Assembly: GCA_036000965.1 (NCBI GenBank)
Contig: DASYUT010000053.1
Span: 1-64,000, forward strand
Reading direction: 5' to 3'
DNA length: 64,000 bases
DNA from: Actinomycetes bacterium
GTDB taxonomy: Bacteria > Actinomycetota > CALGFH01
Shown: piece after piece, positions 54,777-63,706 of the stretch
Position numbering within the stretch: the first letter of the stretch is position 1
Layout: each line of letters starts with the position of its first letter
Notes under the pieces: generated by a model
The model's input: the letters and a program-made list of their open reading frames with translations, nothing else
What the model was told of the DNA's origin: nothing
The model's database searches: none
Position numbers and translations under genes: made by a program

Positions 54777-56339
54777 TCAAGGGGCGTCCAGGCGGAAGTC
54801 GAGGTCGGCGTCGACGTCGGCCACGTCCATCTGCGCCTTCTGCAGCCTGCCGGAGTAGTCCCAGTTCACCGCCTGCCAGCGGGTGAACTGGTCGAGCACC
54901 CAGATGCCGGACTGGCGGGCGCCGTTGCCCGAGCGCCCGTTGCCACCGAACGGCAGGTGCGCCTCCGCGCCCGAGGTGGAGTTGTTGACGCTCACCATCC
55001 CGGCGCCGACCCGCTCCCGGAAGCGGAACGCCGCCTTGGGGTCCTGGGTGTAGATCGACGCCGACAGCCCGTAGCCGTGCCCGTCGGCGAGGTCCACCGC
55101 CTCGTCGAAGTCGCCGAAGGAGGCCACGCCCACGATCGGGCCGAACGTCTCGGTGCGGTACAGCTCGTCCTTGGCGGTGACGCCGTCGACGATCGTCGGG
55201 TGGCAGTACAGGCCGGCGTCGGGGTCGCCCACGAACCCCTGCCTCGGGTTGGCGCGCGTGATCCGGCCGATCCCGGTCGACCCGCCGACCCGGTGGTGGC
55301 CCTCGACGAGGTCCAGCCAGCCGAGGAACCGCTCGAGGAACCGCTCGGAGAGCATCGGCCCGTACAGCACGTCGGCGTACGGGTCACCGATGGCCGCCGC
55401 CTCGGTGGCGGCGGTGAAGCGGGCCAGGAAGTCGTCGTGGACCCAGTGGTGCACCAGCACCGTGCCGAGCGAGGTGCAGCGCTGCCCGGCGGTGCCGAAC
55501 CCGCTGAACAGTGCCCCTTCCACGGCGAGGTCGAGGTCGGCGTCGGCCATGACCACCAGCGGGTTCTTCCCGCCCAGCTCCAGGCAGGGCGTCTGCAGGT
55601 GGCGGCCGCACAGCGCTCCGATGCGCCGCCCCACCTCCGTGGAGCCGGTGAAGCCGACCTTGTCGACCAGGCCGGCGGTAAGGGCCCGTTCGAGCCCCTC
55701 GAAGGTGGTGGGGCCGTCGGCGAGGACCAGGTGCAGCACCCCAGCGGGCACGCCGGCGTGGAGGAACAGCTGGGTCAGGGCCTGCGCGCTGGCCGGTGCG
55801 TACTCGGCCGGCTTCCACACCACCGGGTTGCCGCAGACCAGCGCGGGCACCAGGTACCAGGACGGCACGGCGACCGGGAAGTTCCCGGCGGTGACGATGG
55901 CGGCCACCCCGACCGGCGTCCGGAAGGTGAGCAGCTGCTTGTCGGGCATCTCGCTCGGCACGGTCTGCCCGTACAGCCGCCGGCCCTCGCCAAGGAAGAA
56001 GCTGCAGGTGTCGATGACCTCCTGCACCTCGCCGAGAGACTCGGCGTACGGCTTGCCGATCTCGTCGGTGACGATGCGGGCCAGCGCCTGCTTGTTGGCT
56101 TCAACGAGCCGGCCGGCCTGCTGGATGGCACGCCCGCGCACGGGCGCCGGGGTCGCCGCCCACGCTCGCCTGGCCGCCTGCGCGGCGCGGCAGGCGTCCA
56201 GGAACGCCGCGGCGTCGGCCAGCTCCGCCTCGCTGGTCACCTGGTCGGTGCGGGCCGGGTTGGCCAGGCTGATCCGGCGGGCCCCGGCCGCGCCGCTCCA
56301 GGGCTGCCCGCCGATGATCGAGGCGACGGTCCGGGTCAT
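54777..56339 (-). CDS. Aldehyde dehydrogenase (NAD(P)+)
   Basis: 520-residue member of the aldehyde dehydrogenase superfamily. The catalytic Cys is in TAGQRCTSLG, the general base in CLELGGKNPLVV, and the cofactor region has GFTGSTEVGRRI and TAGNFPVAVPSWYL. It is closest in feel to the semialdehyde dehydrogenases of lysine or amino-acid breakdown, but the substrate cannot be fixed. ATG 56339 has GGGAGGAACCC just ahead. A CTGT tetranucleotide repeat lies 45-70 bases upstream of the start, within the likely promoter. Confidence 0.92.
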   Translation of the reverse strand: MTRTVASIIGGQPWSGAAGARRISLANPARTDQVTSEAELADAAAFLDACRAAQAARRAWAATPAPVRGRAIQQAGRLVEANKQALARIVTDEIGKPYAESLGEVQEVIDTCSFFLGEGRRLYGQTVPSEMPDKQLLTFRTPVGVAAIVTAGNFPVAVPSWYLVPALVCGNPVVWKPAEYAPASAQALTQLFLHAGVPAGVLHLVLADGPTTFEGLERALTAGLVDKVGFTGSTEVGRRIGALCGRHLQTPCLELGGKNPLVVMADADLDLAVEGALFSGFGTAGQRCTSLGTVLVHHWVHDDFLARFTAATEAAAIGDPYADVLYGPMLSERFLERFLGWLDLVEGHHRVGGSTGIGRITRANPRQGFVGDPDAGLYCHPTIVDGVTAKDELYRTETFGPIVGVASFGDFDEAVDLADGHGYGLSASIYTQDPKAAFRFRERVGAGMVSVNNSTSGAEAHLPFGGNGRSGNGARQSGIWVLDQFTRWQAVNWDYSGRLQKAQMDVADVDADLDFRLDAP

Positions 56340-56382
56340 GGGTTCCTCCCGCTCGGGTGGCGCGCCGGGCGCCGTCCTGTGC

Positions 56383-56406
56383 CTGTCTGTCTGTCTGTCT
56401 GTCTGT
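56383..56406 (+). repeat. CTGT x6 microsatellite upstream of the aldehyde dehydrogenase gene
   Basis: Six perfect CTGT units (56383-56406), followed by less regular CCTG/CTGT words up to 56436. Tetranucleotide runs of this length are unusual in GC-rich actinobacterial DNA. The position is in the 5' leader or promoter of the minus-strand aldehyde dehydrogenase gene. Confidence 0.95.
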
Positions 56407-56637
56407 ATCTACTGCCTGCCTGTATCTGCCTGCCTGTTGGTAGCATTGAACCAGGCAGTGCCGACCTCCGGAGCGACCCCGTTCCGGCTCACGACCCGGA
56501 GGAACGAGGCGTAACAGGAGCGGCTGTGCGTGCAGCACGTCGGCCATGCGGATCCCGTGGGAGGCCGTGAGAGCAACGGGACGTATCAGGAGCAGCCGTG
56601 CGTGCTCTGGAAAATGACTTGACGGAAAGGGTGGACG
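56407..56637 (+). other. Leader of the next + gene with an imperfect 24-bp repeat
   Basis: A TAGCAT hexamer stands near 56441 as a possible -10 on the + strand. Two related stretches of CGTAACAGGAGCGGCTGTGC type occur at about 56511 and 56584, 70-odd bases apart, each with a CAGGAG ribosome-site look and a GTG behind it. They may be remnants of short leader ORFs. Nothing else is supported. Confidence 0.4.
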
Positions 56638-57129
56638 TTGAGGAACGAGGCTGGGAGCGCCGGGCTCGGCGACGAGGACGCGTCGCTGCTGAAGGAGCTC
56701 CAGACGGTGATGCGGCAGGTCGATCCGGTGCCGGCGCGGGTGCGGGAGGCGGCCAAGGCCAGCTTCACCTGGCGGACGGTTGACGCCGAGCTGGCCGAGC
56801 TGGCCTTCGACTCGCTGGTCGACCAGCAGGAGCTTGCGACCGTGCGGGGCTCCGCCGAGCCGCGGCTGCTGTCGTTCACCGCGCCCGGCCTGACCGTCGA
56901 GGTCGAGGTCGCGGCCAGCGGCGCCCGGCGCCGGCTGATCGGCCAGCTCGTGCCGCCGGGAGCGGCCGAGGTGAAGGTCCGCCACCCGGGTGGGACGGTC
57001 ACCGTCGAGGCTGACGAGTTCGGCTGTTTCGTCGTCCCGGAGCTTGAGGCCGGTCCCGTCCGGCTGCAGTGCCGGGTCCAGCGGCCGCAGCCCGTGGCCC
57101 CGTTCGTGACCGACTGGGTGTCGATCTGA
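56638..57129 (+). CDS. Carboxypeptidase-regulatory-like protein, unknown
   Basis: 163 residues: a helical N-terminus (LLKELQTVMRQVDPVPARVR, TVDAELAELAFDSLVD) and a beta-rich C-terminal half (VEVEVAASGARRRLIGQLVP, GCFVVPELEAGPVRLQCR). Proteins of this layout are found next to ECF sigma factors in actinobacteria, but no such gene is adjacent here. TTG 56638 has GGAAAGGG in front. The end of the gene, including the stop, is duplicated in tandem. Confidence 0.7.
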   Translation: MRNEAGSAGLGDEDASLLKELQTVMRQVDPVPARVREAAKASFTWRTVDAELAELAFDSLVDQQELATVRGSAEPRLLSFTAPGLTVEVEVAASGARRRLIGQLVPPGAAEVKVRHPGGTVTVEADEFGCFVVPELEAGPVRLQCRVQRPQPVAPFVTDWVSI

Positions 57130-57187
57130 CGCCACCCGCGGGCCCGTTCGCCACCCACTGGGTGTCGATCTGACGCCACCCGTGGGC
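57100..57187 (+). repeat. 44-bp duplication containing a stop codon
   Basis: Two 44-bp units (57100-57143, 57144-57187) with a handful of differences. The first holds the last nine codons and the TGA of the upstream gene; the second repeats the same end beyond the stop. Confidence 0.93.
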
Positions 57188-57220
57188 GGTCCTGACACGC
57201 CAGCACGCCCTTGACCCGGG

Positions 57221-57303
57221 TGGTCATGGCCTTTGAACACGGTGGTCATGGTCTTTACCCCGCTGGTCATGGCCTTTACCCCGCTGGTCATGGTCCCTAT
57301 GCT
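57221..57303 (+). repeat. Tandem array that carries a promoter -35
   Basis: Units GGTCATGG(C/T)CTTTACCCCGCT repeat about four times (57222, 57245, 57265, 57286 approximately). The last TTTACC (57275-57280) is 17 bases from TATGCT (57298-57303), a good promoter for the acyl-CoA synthetase gene whose ATG is 36 bases on. The array may thus change the number of -35-like hexamers. Confidence 0.8.
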
Positions 57304-57339
57304 CAGGCCCTGGGTTCGCCGAGCCACTGGGGGCAGCGG

Positions 57340-59193
57340 ATGACCGACGACGCCGTGCTCAGCGCACGCCGGGAGATCGAGTCGGAGATCGAGGGCCGGA
57401 CCTTCTGCGACCTGCTCCACGAGCACGCCCAGGGGCATGGCGACGCGCCGGCGCTGTCGTGGAAGGACGACGCCGGCTGGCAGACCCTGTCCTGGGGGGC
57501 GTACCAGGACCGCGTCGCCGAGGTCGCGCTCGGGCTGGCCAGCCTCGGCGTGACCAGCGGCGACCACGTCGCGCTCATGATGGCCAACCGGCCCGAGCAC
57601 GTCATCGCCGACCAGGCCACCGTCCACGCCGGCGCCACCCCCTCCACGTTCTACGCCACCCTCGCCCCCGACCAGATCCGCTACTGCGCGGCCAACTGTG
57701 CCGCCAAGGTCGCCGTCCTTGAGAACCGCGACGTGGCCAAGCGCTGGCTGGAGATCCGCCACGAGCTGCCCGCCCTCGCGCACCTGGTGCTCGTGGAGGA
57801 CGCCGAGGACTTCTCCGGCGAGCGCGGCACGATCGCCTGGGACGAGCTGGTCGCCCGGGGCCGGGAGGCCCTCGCCGCCGGCCGGGCCCCCTTCGACGAG
57901 CTGCGCGCCCGGGTCCGGCCGGAAGACCCGCTGACGCTGCTGTACACCTCGGGCACGACCGGCCCGCCCAAAGGGGTCGTGCTCACCCACCGGAACCTGC
58001 TGTACGAGTGCGCCGCGCTGGACCGGCTCAGCGGCCTGCCAGACGGCCTCACCTCGGTCTCCTACCTGCCGCTGGCTCACATCGCCGAGCGGGTCCTGTC
58101 GATCTACGACCCGCTGCAGAAGCGCGCCCACGTGTACTTCTGTCCCGACCCGGCGCAGGCGCTCGACTACGTGCGCCAGGCCCGGCCCACGTTCTTCTTC
58201 GGTGTGCCGCGGGTGTGGGAGAAGGTGCGGACCGGGGTCACCGCCAAGCTCGCCGCCGAGCCCGACGCCCGCAAGCGCAAGCTGGCCCAGTCGGCCGTCG
58301 AGGCCGGGTTCGACGTGGTCCGGCGCCAGCAGCGCGGCGCGTCGGTCTCCCTTGCTCTGCGGGCCAGACATGCGGCGCTGGACCGGCTCGTGCTGGCCAA
58401 GGTCCGGGCGGCGCTCGGGCTGGACCGGTGCCAGTTCGCCTCGAGCGCGGCCGCGCCGCTCCCGGTCGACGTGGCCGAGTTCTTCGCCGCCATCGGGCTC
58501 CCGCTGATCGAGGTCTACGGCATGACCGAGACCAGCGGGGTCGCCACCGGCAACCCGCCCGGGAAGCTGAAGATCGGCACGGTCGGCCCGGCGATCGCCG
58601 GGATCGAGGTGCGGCTCGACGGCGACGGCGAGGTGCTGGTGCGCGGCCCGATCAACACACCCGGCTACCACGACCGTCCCGACGCGACCGCGGAGCTGGT
58701 CGACGCCGACGGCTGGCTGCACACCGGCGACGTGGGCGAACTCGACGCCGACGGGTACCTGCGGATCGTCGACCGCAAGAAGGAGCTCATCATCACCTCG
58801 AGCGGCAAGAACCTGTCGCCGGCCAACATCGAGAACCTGCTGAAGGAGCACCCGCTGGTCGGCCAGGCGCTCGCGTTCGGGGACGGCCGGCCGTACGTGG
58901 TCGCGCTCGTCGTGCTCGACCACGAGGTCGCGCCCGGCTGGGCCAAGCAGCAGGGCATCCCCTTCGAGGCCCTGGCCAGCTTCGCGCGCCAGCCGCGCGT
59001 GCTCGAGGAGCTGCAGCGGGCGGTCGACGCCGCCAACCAGCGGCTGTCACGCATCGAGCAGGTCAAGCGGTTCGTGGTCGTGCCCGCGGAGTGGACGGCC
59101 GAGAGCGAGGAGCTGACCCCGACCCTGAAGCTGAAGCGGCGCGTGATCCACGCCAAGTACACCGCGGAGATCGACGCCCTCTACAGCACCTGA
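57340..59193 (+). CDS. Long-chain acyl-CoA synthetase (FadD15-like)
   Basis: 617-residue AMP-forming enzyme that activates fatty acids with ATP and CoA. Motifs: LLYTSGTTGPPKGVVLTH (P-loop), YGMTETSG, WLHTGDVGELDADGYLRIVD and KNLSPANIENLLK. The long-chain type is indicated by length and by the linker between halves. ATG 57340 is chosen; upstream in-frame codons are translated tandem repeat. The 3' end overlaps the convergent gene by 13 bases. Confidence 0.95.
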   Translation: MTDDAVLSARREIESEIEGRTFCDLLHEHAQGHGDAPALSWKDDAGWQTLSWGAYQDRVAEVALGLASLGVTSGDHVALMMANRPEHVIADQATVHAGATPSTFYATLAPDQIRYCAANCAAKVAVLENRDVAKRWLEIRHELPALAHLVLVEDAEDFSGERGTIAWDELVARGREALAAGRAPFDELRARVRPEDPLTLLYTSGTTGPPKGVVLTHRNLLYECAALDRLSGLPDGLTSVSYLPLAHIAERVLSIYDPLQKRAHVYFCPDPAQALDYVRQARPTFFFGVPRVWEKVRTGVTAKLAAEPDARKRKLAQSAVEAGFDVVRRQQRGASVSLALRARHAALDRLVLAKVRAALGLDRCQFASSAAAPLPVDVAEFFAAIGLPLIEVYGMTETSGVATGNPPGKLKIGTVGPAIAGIEVRLDGDGEVLVRGPINTPGYHDRPDATAELVDADGWLHTGDVGELDADGYLRIVDRKKELIITSSGKNLSPANIENLLKEHPLVGQALAFGDGRPYVVALVVLDHEVAPGWAKQQGIPFEALASFARQPRVLEELQRAVDAANQRLSRIEQVKRFVVVPAEWTAESEELTPTLKLKRRVIHAKYTAEIDALYST

Positions 59194-60053
59194 CCCTGCT
59201 CGCGGGCGAGCGCCTCGGCCAGGGCGTCCCCGCCGGCCTTGGCCACGGCGGCCATCACCCGCTGGCAGAGCGAGGTGAAGCCGCGCGGCGCGCCGCCGGC
59301 ATGGGCCACCAGCAGCAGACCGCTGCCGCCCTGGGGGCGGAGCGGGGCGGTGCAGCGGGCCACCAGCCCGTCGGCGAACGACAGCGGCCGGTACGGGAAC
59401 GGGCTCGCGCGCAGGTCCTGCTCGACCAGCAGCCCGCCGGCCGCGGCCGGCGCGAGCGGCAGCATGGCGGTGATGACCTCGGTGGCGCTGGCCGCGGGGT
59501 GCCACCCCTCGTCGGCCACGGCGAGGTGCAGCTGCGGCTCGACCAGCAGCACCGCCCCGAACCCGCACGACAGCGCCCGGCTGGTCAGGCCGGCCAGCGC
59601 GCGCGCGGCCCCGGCCACCGACTCCCGGGGGATCCGGCTCGCCGCGGCCGCTGCCTGGGCGGCCTCCAGCTCGTCGGCGACCACCTTCTCGGCCGGCACC
59701 GCCCCGGCGGCGCCCAGTGCCGCGCCGGCCAGCGCCAGCAGCCGCTCGTCGTCGGGCCCGGCCGCCCCGGTCCCGCCGAGCACCGCCATGTCGCCGCCGA
59801 TCCCGACGACCGCCACCTCGGTGGTCCAGTAGGGCCCGAACGCGCGGAACGGCACGCCCGACCGCCGCCGCAGCACCGTGCCGGCCGTCACCCGCGCCAG
59901 CAACGGCTCGGCGGACGCGTCGACGGTGACGTTGCCGGCCCAGCCGGCGCCCCGGCCCCGGCCGTCGACGTTGAACAGCCGGCCGGGCGCGATCTGCCGC
60001 AGCAGGAACAGGTCGGGTGCTGGCAGGTCCTCGAACGACAGGGCAGCCGTCAC
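59181..60053 (-). CDS. Companion protein of the histidine kinase, GAF-like, unknown
   Basis: 290 residues, Ala-rich, with alternating strands and helices consistent with one or two GAF-like modules (LSCGFGAVLLVEPQLHLAVA, GSGLLLVAHAGG). No catalytic motif is seen. GTG 60053 overlaps the stop of the histidine kinase gene by four bases, so the two are coupled. It could modulate the kinase or replace its response regulator as output; neither can be shown from sequence. Confidence 0.65.
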   Translation of the reverse strand: MTAALSFEDLPAPDLFLLRQIAPGRLFNVDGRGRGAGWAGNVTVDASAEPLLARVTAGTVLRRRSGVPFRAFGPYWTTEVAVVGIGGDMAVLGGTGAAGPDDERLLALAGAALGAAGAVPAEKVVADELEAAQAAAAASRIPRESVAGAARALAGLTSRALSCGFGAVLLVEPQLHLAVADEGWHPAASATEVITAMLPLAPAAAGGLLVEQDLRASPFPYRPLSFADGLVARCTAPLRPQGGSGLLLVAHAGGAPRGFTSLCQRVMAAVAKAGGDALAEALAREQGQVL

Positions 60054-61267
60054 GGCACCTGTTCGGCGGCGCGGTCGGGGACGGTCAGCGCGAACCGCGT
60101 CCACTGCTTCTGCCTGGCGTACTCGACCCGGCCGCCGAGCTCGCCGACCAGCCGCTGGACCGAGTGCAGGCCGAGGCCGGTCCCGTCGGGCCTGGCCGGG
60201 TCGGTGGCGTAGGCGCCGAACAGGCGGGGCAGGACCCCGGCGGCGACCCCGGGTCCCCGGTCGGCCACGGTGATCGCCGCCCCCTCGGGAACCGCCTCGA
60301 CCAGCACGTACGCCTGGGTCCCTGGCGGCGCGAACTTCAGGGCGTTGTCGAGCAGGTTGAGCAGCGACCGCTCGAGCCGGTCGGGGTCGGTGACCAGGGT
60401 GACCTCCCGGCCCTCGATGACCACCTGCCCGTCGCGGCTGGACCGGGCCGCGGCGGCCGCCCGCTCGGCGACCGCCCGCACCCCGGTCGGCCGCAGCCGC
60501 ACCGGCCCGTCCGAGCGGGCGCCGACGTCGGCCAGCGCCTCCGACAGCATCCGCTCGAGCCGCTCGGCCTGCGCCTCGATGCAGGCAAGCAGCTCCGAGC
60601 GCTGGTCGTCGCTGAGCCGCTGGGCCCGGGTGCGCACGGTCACGGCCATGCCCCGGATCGCGGTGAGCGGGCCTCGCAGGTCGTGCTGCAGCCCGGCCCG
60701 CAGCAGGTTCCGGTCCTGGCGGAGCTCGTGCAGCTCGGCGCGGAGCGCTTCGAGCTCGCGCTGGTCGCAGACCCGCTGGGCGAGCAGCCCGACCGGGCCT
60801 GCCAGCCAGTGCAGCGCGTCGGTCTCAACTGGACGGTCGGCCGTCACCAGCAGCACCACCGTGGTGGCGCTGGCCAGCAGCAGCGGCATCGCCCCAGCCC
60901 AGGCGTGCCCGCCCGGAGGCCGGGTGGGGCGGAGCGTGGGCTGCGGGCTGCTCTCGTCCCCCAGCGCAATGGCGTCGCGGAGCAGGCGGGTGGTGACCGG
61001 GCCGACCGGCCCCGGCGGTCCGAGGCCGGCCGCGAGCGGGCCGCCGGCGGCCAGCAGCTCGGCGCCCCCCGTGCCCGCCGGGACGAGGAAGACCCCGGCC
61101 AGGCTGGTGCCGAGCTCGTCGGCGGCCATGGTGAGCACGGTGGCCAGGCCGCTGGCTGGCTGACGCCGGGCACCAAGGGCCAGCGTCACCAGGTCGTGGG
61201 CGCGGTTGCGGGTCAGGCTCATGCTGACTACATCGGTCCGAGGGGCGCTGTTCCAAACCTGCCGCAT
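60050..61267 (-). CDS. GAF-domain histidine kinase
   Basis: 405 residues. An N-terminal GAF-like sensor (30-165), then the dimerisation box with His195 (LQHDLRGPLTAIRG), N box (LLNLLDNALKFAPPG), G1 (VADRGPGV) and G2 (GTGLGLHS). No membrane helix, so it is a cytosolic sensor kinase. No response regulator gene is adjacent; the coupled downstream gene encodes a GAF-like protein. ATG 61267 has GGGAG in front; ATG 61222 is an alternative. A 35-bp duplication lies directly upstream. Confidence 0.92.
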   Translation of the reverse strand: MRQVWNSAPRTDVVSMSLTRNRAHDLVTLALGARRQPASGLATVLTMAADELGTSLAGVFLVPAGTGGAELLAAGGPLAAGLGPPGPVGPVTTRLLRDAIALGDESSPQPTLRPTRPPGGHAWAGAMPLLLASATTVVLLVTADRPVETDALHWLAGPVGLLAQRVCDQRELEALRAELHELRQDRNLLRAGLQHDLRGPLTAIRGMAVTVRTRAQRLSDDQRSELLACIEAQAERLERMLSEALADVGARSDGPVRLRPTGVRAVAERAAAAARSSRDGQVVIEGREVTLVTDPDRLERSLLNLLDNALKFAPPGTQAYVLVEAVPEGAAITVADRGPGVAAGVLPRLFGAYATDPARPDGTGLGLHSVQRLVGELGGRVEYARQKQWTRFALTVPDRAAEQVP

Positions 61268-61284
61268 GGAATCACTCCCTGGCG

Positions 61285-61352
61285 GCGGTACGGATCAAGA
61301 GCGTCGACTGACCGTCTGGGCGGTACGGATCAAGAGCGTCGACTGACCGTCT
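61285..61352 (+). repeat. 35-bp tandem duplication between sigma gene and kinase gene
   Basis: GCGGTACGGATCAAGAGCGT plus CGACTGACCGTCTGG repeats at 61285-61319 and 61320-61352. It lies between the 3' end of the sigma factor gene and the start of the histidine kinase gene. Confidence 0.95.
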
Positions 61353-61378
61353 GTATCGACGCGACGGTCGGGCCCGGG

Positions 61379-62611
61379 TCATGCCCGACTTGGCGGCGTG
61401 AGCTGTGCGGCGCGGGACTCGAGATAGCGCTGCTCGGGGACGCTGAGTGTGCGGCGTGCGGCCAGGCGGTAGCAGGCGCGTGCCGCCTCCTGGTCACCTG
61501 CGAGATCGAGCAGGTGCGCGCGGACGGCGTGGACCCGGTGGTGCCCGGCGAGCGCGGGGTCGGCCTCCGCCGCGGCCAGCCGCCGCAGACCGGCCTGGGG
61601 GCCGTGGACCATGGCCACGGCGACGATGCGGCCCAGGGTGACCATCGGTCCGGAGGCGATGCTACCCAGCAGCTCATACAGTCCGAGGATCTGCCGCCAG
61701 TCGGTGTCCTCGAAGCGGGCCGCCTCGTCGTGCACCGCGGCGATCGCGGCCTGCAGCTGGTAGGGGCCGATCGGCGCGCTGGCCAGCGTCTCGGTGATCA
61801 GCGTGACCCCCTCGGCGATGGTCTGGGCGTCCCAAAGGCTGCGGTCCTGCTCCGCCAGCGGGACCAGGGCGCCGTCTGGGCGGGTCCGCGCCGGGCGGCG
61901 GGCGTCGGTCAGCAGCATCAGCGCCAGCAGCCCCGCGACCTCGCCGTCTTCGGGCAGGCGGGTGCGGAGCTGCCGGGTCAGGCGGATCGCCTCGCCGGTG
62001 AGCTCGACGCGGTGCAGCGCAGACCCGGAGCTGGCGGTGTAGCCCTCGTTGAAGATCAGATACAGCACCTGCAGCACCGCCGCGATCCGCTCGGAACGTT
62101 CGGCCTGCGGGGGCAGCCGGAACTCGGCGCCGCTGGTTCTGATCCGCTGTTTCGCGCGGCTGATGCGCTGGGCCACGGTCGCCTCCGGGACCAGCAACGC
62201 GCGGGCGATCTCCGCGGTGCGCAGCCCGCCGACGGCGCGCAGGGTCAGCGCCACCTGGGAGACCTGGGTGAGTGACGGGTGGCAGCACAGCAGCAGCAGG
62301 GTGAGCGTGTCGTCGACGGCGGGTACGGGCTCGGGGTCCGGCGGTGCCAGCAAGGCGGCGGCCTGCTCACGGCGTCGGCGGGCCGCCTCGTTGCGCCACA
62401 GCTCGGTCCGCCGGCGGGAGGAGACCGTGATCAACCAACCCTTCGGGTTGCCCGGCACACCCTCGGTCGGCCACTGCACCGCGGCCGCCAGCAGGGCCTC
62501 TTGCACCGCGTCCTCGCAGGTGTCAAAGCCGCCGTAGCGCCGGACGAGGGCGCCAAGGACACCCGGCGCCAGTTCCCGCAGCAGGCCCTCGACCTCCGTC
62601 GCGGTGCTCAC
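61379..62611 (-). CDS. ECF42-type RNA polymerase sigma factor
   Basis: 410-residue extracytoplasmic-function sigma factor with sigma-2 (DAVQEALLAAAVQW, PKGWLITVSSRRRTELWRNE) and sigma-4 (TAEIARALLVPEATVAQRIS) regions, then a long C-terminal helical extension of TPR type. Long C-terminal extensions and a neighbouring DGPF-motif protein define group ECF42, which lacks an anti-sigma factor. GTG 62611 overlaps the stop of the DGPF gene. The inducing signal of the group is not well known. Confidence 0.93.
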   Translation of the reverse strand: MSTATEVEGLLRELAPGVLGALVRRYGGFDTCEDAVQEALLAAAVQWPTEGVPGNPKGWLITVSSRRRTELWRNEAARRRREQAAALLAPPDPEPVPAVDDTLTLLLLCCHPSLTQVSQVALTLRAVGGLRTAEIARALLVPEATVAQRISRAKQRIRTSGAEFRLPPQAERSERIAAVLQVLYLIFNEGYTASSGSALHRVELTGEAIRLTRQLRTRLPEDGEVAGLLALMLLTDARRPARTRPDGALVPLAEQDRSLWDAQTIAEGVTLITETLASAPIGPYQLQAAIAAVHDEAARFEDTDWRQILGLYELLGSIASGPMVTLGRIVAVAMVHGPQAGLRRLAAAEADPALAGHHRVHAVRAHLLDLAGDQEAARACYRLAARRTLSVPEQRYLESRAAQLTPPSRA

Positions 62612-62985
62612 ATGTCCAGCCCGAGCCCGTTGAGGTCCAGGACCGGCCGCACCTCGACCAGGCCGTAGGCGGCCTCCGGGACCCGCGCGGCGTGCTCGAC
62701 CGCACGGTCGAGGCCCTCGCACTCGATGAGGTAGAAGCCGGCCAGGTGCTCCTTGGCCTCGGCGAACGGCCCGTCGGTGGTCATCGTGCGGCCCGCGCGC
62801 ACCGACACGCGCGTTGCCAGCGACGGATCGGCCAGGGCCTCGGCCACGATCAGCTCCCCTGATGCGGCGAGGTCCTCGTTGAGGGCGGCATACCGCTGCA
62901 GGCCCTCGGCGCGCTGGGCGTCGGAGAGCCCCTCCCAGACCGCCCTGGACGCCGGGTTGCTGTAGATCAGGATCAGGTACTTCAC
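62608..62985 (-). CDS. DGPF/YCII-related protein (ECF42 partner)
   Basis: 125 residues, single YCII/DGPF fold: KYLILIYSNP at the start, TTDGPFAEAKEHLAGFYLIE with the DGPF motif at 71-74, and YGLVEVRPVLD at the end. Such proteins sit next to ECF42 sigma factors and are proposed to be sensors or targets. GTG 62985 has GGAGGCAGC upstream, a strong site. The stop overlaps the sigma start. Confidence 0.93.
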   Translation of the reverse strand: MKYLILIYSNPASRAVWEGLSDAQRAEGLQRYAALNEDLAASGELIVAEALADPSLATRVSVRAGRTMTTDGPFAEAKEHLAGFYLIECEGLDRAVEHAARVPEAAYGLVEVRPVLDLNGLGLDM

Positions 62986-63157
62986 GCTGCCTCCACGGGG
63001 TCGGGGACATTCTCTCACCCGGGATGTCGAGACCGGTTCCGCAGCTTCGACGTCCCCCATGAGCGGCGCCCGCAAGGGGTGCCGGAGCCAAGGAGAGCAC
63101 CATGGACGGACCGGATCCGCGCCCAGAGCAACGCTTGCTCTTCCCGAGGAGGTAACG

Positions 63158-63706
63158 ATGCGCAAGATCGTCGCGGGGCTGTGCATCTCGCTGGACGGCG
63201 TGGTGGAGTCGCCCGACAAGTGGGGCTTCCCGTACTTCAACGACGAGATGTATGACGTGATGAGCGCCGGAGTCGCGCAGGCCGACGCCGTGCTGCTGGG
63301 CCGGCGCACCTACCGGCAGTTCGCCGCGTTGTGGCCCAGCCAGGGCAGCGACGTGCCGATGGCCGACTTCCTGAACAACTCGCCCAAGTACGTGGTGTCG
63401 GCCACCCTGGGCACCCTCGAGTGGGCCAACTCCAGCCTGGTCACCGGCGACCTCGCCGTGGAGCTCACCAAGCTCAAGCAGCAGCCCGGCAAGAACATCC
63501 AGATCCCCGGCAGCCCCACGCTGGTGCGGTCGCTGCTGCGCGACGGCCTGCTCGACGAGCTGCAGCTCATGGTCTGCCCGATCGTGGTCGGCTCCGGGAT
63601 GCGCCTGTTCGACCAGACGACCGACCACCTGGGCCTCGAGCTCGTCGAGTCCAGGCCGTTCAGCACCGGCGTGGTGGGCGTGGGGTACCGGCCGGCCAGC
63701 GCGTAG
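63158..63706 (+). CDS. Dihydrofolate-reductase-like (RibD C-terminal type) protein
   Basis: 182 residues of the DHFR/RibD-C fold (KIVAGLCISLDGVVESPDKW, DAVLLGRRTYRQFA, LVCPIVVGSGMRLFD-like strand). Stand-alone members are annotated as dihydrofolate reductase family but their reactions are mostly unknown. ATG 63158 has GAGGAGGT upstream. It is divergent from the DGPF-ECF42 operon, a pairing often seen, and so may be a target of that sigma factor; this is inference. Confidence 0.88.
   Translation: MRKIVAGLCISLDGVVESPDKWGFPYFNDEMYDVMSAGVAQADAVLLGRRTYRQFAALWPSQGSDVPMADFLNNSPKYVVSATLGTLEWANSSLVTGDLAVELTKLKQQPGKNIQIPGSPTLVRSLLRDGLLDELQLMVCPIVVGSGMRLFDQTTDHLGLELVESRPFSTGVVGVGYRPASA

Noticed and set aside
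56511-56637. Two short leader peptides ahead of the gene at 56638
   Set aside because: The repeated CAGGAG-GTG stretches could start very short ORFs, but the peptides have no shared pattern and the spacing is irregular.
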